Below are positions 5,592 to 9,896 of a stretch of DNA of 9,896 nucleotides, piece after piece. The notes under the pieces were generated by a model that worked only from the letters and a program-made list of their open reading frames with translations, made no database searches and had not been told where the DNA came from. Location of the stretch: positions 1-9,896 of the forward strand of contig CAAGDT010000231.1 of the NCBI GenBank assembly GCA_900768675.1, in the 5' to 3' direction. The translations under genes and the position numbers were made by a program. The stretch's first letter is position 1; each line of letters begins with the position of its first letter. The stretch comes from Oscillospiraceae bacterium (GTDB lineage Bacteria; Bacillota; Clostridia; Oscillospirales; Ruminococcaceae).

Positions 5592-8500
5592 TTGAAAAGT
5601 GCGTTAAAAAAGAGCACCTTCAGAGAGATAAAAGGCACAATGAGCCGCTTTTTGTCTATTTTCGGAATAGTAGCAATCGGCGCAGGCTTTTTTTCGGGAG
5701 TTAAGGCGGCGGCGCCGGATATGCGGCTTACTGCCGACAAATATTACGACGAAAATAAGCTGATGAATTTCAGGGTTGTTTCAAGCTACGGCTTTAACGA
5801 GGCTGATATTGAGGCTCTGGAGAAAATCGAGGGTGCAGAGGTTTACCCCGCCTATTTTGCGGATTTTATGTCCGAATCCGAGGGCAGGCAGCCCTCCGCC
5901 GCAAGAGTTTTCGGTCTCGGAGAAAACGGAAATAAGCTTAACAGCATTATTCTTTCCGAGGGCAGGCTGCCGAAGGCGGAAAATGAGTGCATTGTCTGCG
6001 TTTCCGCAATGAAGGGCGGCGCAGGAGTAGGAGAAACAATAGTTTTTACAAATGAGGACGGAGAAGCCCCGGAGGATATAATCTCCGTAAACGAGTATAA
6101 AATTGTGGGCAGCTTCAAAAGCCCCATGTACATAGACAAAACCAGCCGTGGAAGTACATCCGTAGGCAACGGCTCAATAAACGCAGTTTACTTTATTCCC
6201 GAGGAAAATTTCTGTGTGGAGTACAACACAGAGGTGTACCTGCGTTTTCCTGAGCTTGACAGCCTTAATTGTTATGAGCAGGAGTACAAGGACAAAATCG
6301 AGGAAATAACCGGGCAAATCGACAGCATAGGCGAGGAGCGCAAAATCGGCAGGTATGACGAGATAATGTCGGAAGCAAACGATAAGCTTACTGAGGCAAA
6401 GGAAAAGCTTGCAGACGCAGAAAAGGAAGCAAACGAAAAGATAGCCGACGGAGAAAAGGAGCTTGCCGAGGCTAAGCAGAAGCTTGATGATGCAGAAAAG
6501 GAAATTGCCGAAAACGAAAAGAAGCTCGAGGACGGAAAAGCGGAGATTGCCGAGGGAAAGCTGAAGCTTACGCAGGCAAAGCAGGAGCTTGCCGACGGAA
6601 AAGCAGAGCTTGAAAAGGGTAAGGAAGAATATGAGAAGGGCAAGGCTGAATTCGAGGAGAAGAAGGCTGAGTTCGAGAGCGGAAAAAAGCAGCTTGAAGC
6701 AGGAAGAGAGCAGCTTGACAAGGCAAAGGAAGAGCTTATTACCGGGAAACAGCAGTACGAGGACGGTATAAAGCAGCTTGAAGAGGGCAAAAAGCAGCTG
6801 GAGGAGGGCAAGGAGGAGTACAGAAAGCAAATCCTTGAAGCCCAGAAGCAGATAATCGAGGGCGAGTCACAGGTTGAGATTAATACAGCAAAGCTTACCT
6901 CTGCGGAGGAGCAGTATGTATCACAGTCTGCGGAGCTTGAACAGACAAAATCCCTTTACGAATCGGGAGAAAAGCTGTATAAGGAAAAATACGACGATTT
7001 TTACTATAATACCTTAAAGCCCCATAATGAGAAGCAGGCGCAGCTTGATAAGGAAAAAGCGGAGTACAACGCTGCTTATGCTGAATGGCAGGTCAAGAAC
7101 AGCCAGGTTGAGCAGCAGAAGGCGGAGGTTGACCGCCAGCTTGACGAGCTGCTTGAAATGAGCATATTAGACCCGGGCTATCAGGAGGCTTATCAGAGCT
7201 ATAAGGAAAATTACTCGCAGTATCTTGCAGCAAAGGCTGAGGCTGACGCTGAAAAGGCTTCCCTTGCAGCCACTAAGGCTGATATTGACAGCAGACAGAA
7301 GGAGCTTGACCGGGAAAAGGAGAGCTTCGCAATTACGCAGGCTGCCCTTGAGGAATCGAGAGAGCTGCTTGATACTATGAACAAGAAAATATACGAGGGA
7401 GAGGCTGCCTTAAAAGAGGCGAGAGAAACCTTAGATAAGGGCTGGGAAGAGCTTGAAGCAGGCAAGAAACAGCTTGCTGAGGGAAAGCTGGAGCTTGAAT
7501 GGCAGCAGAAGGAAGCGGAAAAGAAGTTCGAGGACGCCGAGGATGAAATAAAGGAAAACGAAAAGAAGCTTTCCGAAGCGAAAACTAAGATAGAAGAGGG
7601 CGAAAAGCAGCTTGCCGAGGGCGAAAAGGAATATGAAGAAAACGAAAAGCTTATAAAGGACGGCGAAAAGCAGCTCAAAGAGGGCGAAAAGAAGCTTGCT
7701 GACGCAAAGGCGGAGATAGAGGCGGCGGAGAAGAAGATTTCCGACGGAGAAAAGGAAATTGCCGCAAACGAAAAGAAGCTTACTGACGCCGAGGCTGAAA
7801 TAGCGGAGGGAGAGCCTAAGCTTATCGAGGGAAAGGAAGAGTACGAAAAGGGACTTGCCGAATATCAGAAGGGCGAAAAGGAGCTGCTGGACGGAAAGAA
7901 GGAGGCAGAGGACAAGATTGCTGACGCAAGGCTTGAGATAGAAAAGGCTGAGGCGGACGTTGCAAAGCTTGACAAGCCTATCTGGTACGTTTTCGATAGG
8001 AACGACAACCCGGGTTACAGCGAGTACGGGGAAAATGCACAGAGAATAAACAATATCGCTTCGGTTTTCCCGGTGTTTTTTGTTCTTGTAGCGGCGCTGG
8101 TGTGCCTTACCACAATGTCCCGTATGGTTGAGGAGCAGAGAGTGCAGATAGGAACTCTTAAGGCGCTTGGCTACTCAAACTCCTCAATAATGTTCAAGTA
8201 TATGTTCTATGCGGTTTCCGCAACGGTTACAGGCTCGGTTTTCGGAATACTTGCGGGTATGCACCTGTTCCCTGCGGTAATCATATCCGCCTACGGAATT
8301 ATGTACGATATGAACGGAATGATACTGAACATAGATATAGTTACCGCCCTTATTTCTACCCTTATGTTTGTGGCAGTAGTTGTGCTTGCGGTATTTATGT
8401 CCTGTAAATCCGCTCTTGGTGAGCAGGCGGCTCAGCTTATGCGGCCGAAGGCGCCGAAAACGGGCAGGAAGATACTGCTTGAACGGATAAAGCCCCTATG

Positions 8501-9644
8501 GAAAGGCTTCAGCTTCGGGGGAAAGGTAACTGCCCGCAACATATTCCGCTATAAGAGAAAAATGCTTATGACGGTAATAGGTATTTCGGGCTGTACAGCC
8601 CTTCTCCTTACCGGCTTCGGACTTTTCGACAGCATAAACGATATTATTGCAAAGCAGTACGGAGAATTGCAGCACTATCAGGGAATTGCAGTTTATGACG
8701 GCGAAAAGTACCCGCAGGCGGAGGAGCAGACCTCGGAAATCCTCTCAAAGTACGGCGACAGCATAAATGTTTATCAGAAGATGATGACCGTAACTACCGG
8801 GGACAAGAACGTTGAAGCTTATATTGCAGTTCCGAAGCAGACGGAGATGTTTACAGAGTTCCTTACCTTAAGGGACAGGAAAAGCAAGGAGCTTTTCGAG
8901 TTTACCGACGGAAAGGTATATATTGACGAGAAAATGGCTCAGCTTTTAGGCGGAGTACAAAGCGGCGACAGCATTGAAATCCGTGTTTCCGACTCGGACA
9001 CGGTAACAGCGGAGGTTTCGGGGGTATTCGAGAATTACCCGATGCACTACGTTTATATGACCGACAATACCTACCGTGAGATTTTCCACGAAAGGCCTAA
9101 ATACAACTCAATCTACTTCCGCCACGACTTAGGTGAAGAGGGAGAGGACGGACTTGCGGAGGAAATACTTGAAACAGACGGGGTTCTTATGGTGTCATAC
9201 AGTTCAACCGTAATGAACAGCTACCGCAATATGCTCAGCTCCCTCAACTACGTTATTCTTGTAATTATTCTTGCGGCAGGAACGCTTGCATTTATAGTAA
9301 TGTACAACCTGACAAACATAAACATTACCGAGAGAATAAGGGAGATTGCAACGCTGAAGGTTCTGGGCTTCTACGACGGTGAGGTTGACGGGTATGTTTT
9401 CCGTGAGAACATAATACTTACCCTTGTTGGTGCTGCGGCAGGGCTTGTGCTGGGAGTATTCCTTGCCAACTTCGTTATAACTACCGCTGAGGTTGATTTA
9501 GTAATGTTCGGACGGAGCATTTATCCGCTTAGCTTTATTCTTGCGGCGGTTGTTACAATGCTGTTCTCGGTGCTGGTAACGCTGTTTATGCATAAGCGGC
9601 TTATGAATATCAATATGATTGAGGCGCTTAAGTCGGTTGAGTGA
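5592..9644 (+). CDS. FtsX/MacB-type ABC transporter permease with giant extracellular coiled coil
   Basis: A 1350-residue permease-like protein. An amphipathic MKSALKKSTFREIKG start leads to TM1 (19-38), then an ectodomain (about 45-230) and a coiled coil (about 236-795). A first FtsX module follows: TM2 823-841, TM3 868-898 and TM4 914-936, with the QIGTLKALGYS cytoplasmic loop at 852-862. Then come TM5 (991-1012), a second ectodomain (about 1025-1210), and a second FtsX module with TM6 1219-1238, TM7 1272-1297 and TM8 1313-1333 and the matching REIATLKVLGF loop. Such proteins pair with an ABC ATPase and act mechanically on lipids, peptides or the cell wall rather than as simple channels. 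No ATPase gene is in the window. The coil holds unbroken heptads at 284-410 and 667-772 with Leu/Ile/Tyr at one core position and mostly Gly/Ala at the other. Substrate unknown. Confidence 0.9.
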   Translation: MKSALKKSTFREIKGTMSRFLSIFGIVAIGAGFFSGVKAAAPDMRLTADKYYDENKLMNFRVVSSYGFNEADIEALEKIEGAEVYPAYFADFMSESEGRQPSAARVFGLGENGNKLNSIILSEGRLPKAENECIVCVSAMKGGAGVGETIVFTNEDGEAPEDIISVNEYKIVGSFKSPMYIDKTSRGSTSVGNGSINAVYFIPEENFCVEYNTEVYLRFPELDSLNCYEQEYKDKIEEITGQIDSIGEERKIGRYDEIMSEANDKLTEAKEKLADAEKEANEKIADGEKELAEAKQKLDDAEKEIAENEKKLEDGKAEIAEGKLKLTQAKQELADGKAELEKGKEEYEKGKAEFEEKKAEFESGKKQLEAGREQLDKAKEELITGKQQYEDGIKQLEEGKKQLEEGKEEYRKQILEAQKQIIEGESQVEINTAKLTSAEEQYVSQSAELEQTKSLYESGEKLYKEKYDDFYYNTLKPHNEKQAQLDKEKAEYNAAYAEWQVKNSQVEQQKAEVDRQLDELLEMSILDPGYQEAYQSYKENYSQYLAAKAEADAEKASLAATKADIDSRQKELDREKESFAITQAALEESRELLDTMNKKIYEGEAALKEARETLDKGWEELEAGKKQLAEGKLELEWQQKEAEKKFEDAEDEIKENEKKLSEAKTKIEEGEKQLAEGEKEYEENEKLIKDGEKQLKEGEKKLADAKAEIEAAEKKISDGEKEIAANEKKLTDAEAEIAEGEPKLIEGKEEYEKGLAEYQKGEKELLDGKKEAEDKIADARLEIEKAEADVAKLDKPIWYVFDRNDNPGYSEYGENAQRINNIASVFPVFFVLVAALVCLTTMSRMVEEQRVQIGTLKALGYSNSSIMFKYMFYAVSATVTGSVFGILAGMHLFPAVIISAYGIMYDMNGMILNIDIVTALISTLMFVAVVVLAVFMSCKSALGEQAAQLMRPKAPKTGRKILLERIKPLWKGFSFGGKVTARNIFRYKRKMLMTVIGISGCTALLLTGFGLFDSINDIIAKQYGELQHYQGIAVYDGEKYPQAEEQTSEILSKYGDSINVYQKMMTVTTGDKNVEAYIAVPKQTEMFTEFLTLRDRKSKELFEFTDGKVYIDEKMAQLLGGVQSGDSIEIRVSDSDTVTAEVSGVFENYPMHYVYMTDNTYREIFHERPKYNSIYFRHDLGEEGEDGLAEEILETDGVLMVSYSSTVMNSYRNMLSSLNYVILVIILAAGTLAFIVMYNLTNINITERIREIATLKVLGFYDGEVDGYVFRENIILTLVGAAAGLVLGVFLANFVITTAEVDLVMFGRSIYPLSFILAAVVTMLFSVLVTLFMHKRLMNINMIEALKSVE

Positions 9645-9664
9645 TATTTGAATAGCTGTGATGG

Positions 9665-9697
9665 AATCCCCGCCGCGTTTACGCGGCGGGGATTTTT
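9665..9697 (+). terminator. Strong intrinsic terminator of the permease gene
   Basis: A perfect 13-bp stem pairs AATCCCCGCCGCG (9665-9677) with its complement (9682-9694) around a TTTA loop, and runs into TTT. It lies 20 bases after the permease stop. The GC-rich stem is unusually stable, though the T-run is short. Confidence 0.8.
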
Positions 9698-9721
9698 GGC
9701 GGCGGCGAAGCCGCCGCCAAA
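9695..9721. repeat. Palindromic GC-rich hairpin, copy 1
   Basis: A perfect 12-bp stem (TTTGGCGGCGGC, 9695-9706) closes a GAA triloop at 9707-9709. The apex is GCGAAGC, known as an extraordinarily stable DNA mini-hairpin. The 21-base core 9698-9718 recurs exactly at 9843-9863. It shares its first T residues with the terminator tail. Confidence 0.8.
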
Positions 9722-9722
9722 T

Positions 9723-9747
9723 GTACGGCTGCCGAAGGCAGCCGTAC
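9723..9747. repeat. Perfect hairpin with GAA triloop
   Basis: GTACGGCTGCC (9723-9733) pairs with GGCAGCCGTAC (9737-9747) around GAA, an 11-bp perfect stem. It has the same loop as its neighbours but another stem sequence. No T-run follows, so it is not a terminator. A smaller stem GCTGC/GCAGC follows at 9748-9763. Confidence 0.75.
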
Positions 9748-9842
9748 GCTGCACTTCCGCAGCTTTGCTACTCTCCGACAAGTCCGTCAATTCTCCGTAC
9801 AGCGTGTCTTGCGACAGCGGCGGGATTTACAAAACCCGGGGG

Positions 9843-9863
9843 GGCGGCGGCGAAGCCGCCGCC
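9843..9863. repeat. Palindromic GC-rich hairpin, copy 2
   Basis: An exact copy of the core at 9698-9718: GGCGGCGGC and GCCGCCGCC around GAA, followed by AAA as in copy 1. Both copies are also preceded by a GCGGCGGG(G)ATTT word (9684-9695 and 9817-9828), so a longer unit is duplicated with changed spacing. Confidence 0.8.
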
Positions 9864-9867
9864 AAAG

Positions 9868-9895
9868 GCGAGTGCCCGCTTTAGCGGGCGCTCGC
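9868..9895. repeat. 12-bp GC-rich hairpin with TTTA loop
   Basis: GCGAGTGCCCGC (9868-9879) pairs with GCGGGCGCTCGC (9884-9895), with one G-T pair, around TTTA, the same loop as the terminator at 9665-9697. It ends one base before the window edge, so the cluster may continue. No T-run is visible within the window. Confidence 0.7.
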
Positions 9896-9896
9896 A

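Noticed and set aside
6174..7678. Long minus-strand reading frames rich in Ser, Phe and Leu opposite the permease coil
   Set aside because: They are shadows of the purine-rich coiled-coil codons. Products are low-complexity Ser/Phe/Leu strings without ribosome sites or promoters.
6370..7970. Repeated AAGCTT/GAAAAG words in the coil as a CRISPR or tandem-repeat array
   Set aside because: They are irregularly spaced, in frame, and explained by Lys-Leu and Glu-Lys codons of the heptads; no constant repeat with unique spacers.
9521..9884. Short reading frames on both strands through the 3' hairpin cluster
   Set aside because: Their peptides simply spell the palindromes (Gly-Gly-Phe-Ala-Ala and Ala-Ala-Lys-Pro-Pro types), with no ribosome site; one also overlaps the permease end.

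Overview
The window looks like part of a low-to-moderate GC Clostridia genome, most likely the Ruminococcaceae/Oscillospiraceae group. The grounds are gene content (PrmC, a solitary PilT-type ATPase, secreted transglutaminase-like protein, zinc-ribbon/DUF4870-like membrane protein, giant FtsX-family permease), AGGAGG-type ribosome sites, consensus sigma-A promoters and short U-tailed terminators. No species is claimed.

Layout. Positions 1-227 (+) hold the last 74 codons of prmC. Positions 228-557 are a gene-free, hairpin-rich stretch ending in a bidirectional terminator (558-586). Then come two minus-strand transcription units: a single zinc-ribbon membrane protein gene (601-1059) with its own perfect promoter, and an apparent four-gene operon read leftward from a strong promoter at 4779-4807: CobU-like P-loop protein, PilT-family ATPase, cell-surface transglutaminase-like protein (TTG start) and cyclophilin, ending in a terminator at about 1194-1223. 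From the same intergenic region a plus-strand promoter (4857-4885) drives a small two-TM protein (4934-5512). After a terminator or attenuator (5518-5554) comes a 1350-residue FtsX/MacB-type ABC permease with a TTG start (5592-9644). Positions 9645-9896 are a cluster of GC-rich stem-loops, the first of which is the permease terminator.

How the genes may work together. The minus operon combines a pilus-type ATPase and an extracellular transglutaminase fold with two cytoplasmic proteins. A cell-surface role is possible but is inference. The CobU-like protein lacks the histidines that carry GMP in true CobU, and no B12 gene or cobalamin riboswitch is present, so a B12 role is doubtful. The permease has two FtsX modules and a roughly 560-residue coiled coil predicted to lie outside the cell. 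Its two Gly/Ala-heptad arms sit almost symmetrically around a Pro-Gly turn, which suggests a long antiparallel 'Alacoil' hairpin. No ATPase partner lies in the window.

The most interesting items are the coiled-coil permease, the CobU-like protein with altered active site, the possible attenuator before the permease gene, and the two hairpin clusters. No CRISPR array, tRNA, rRNA, transposase or phage gene is visible.
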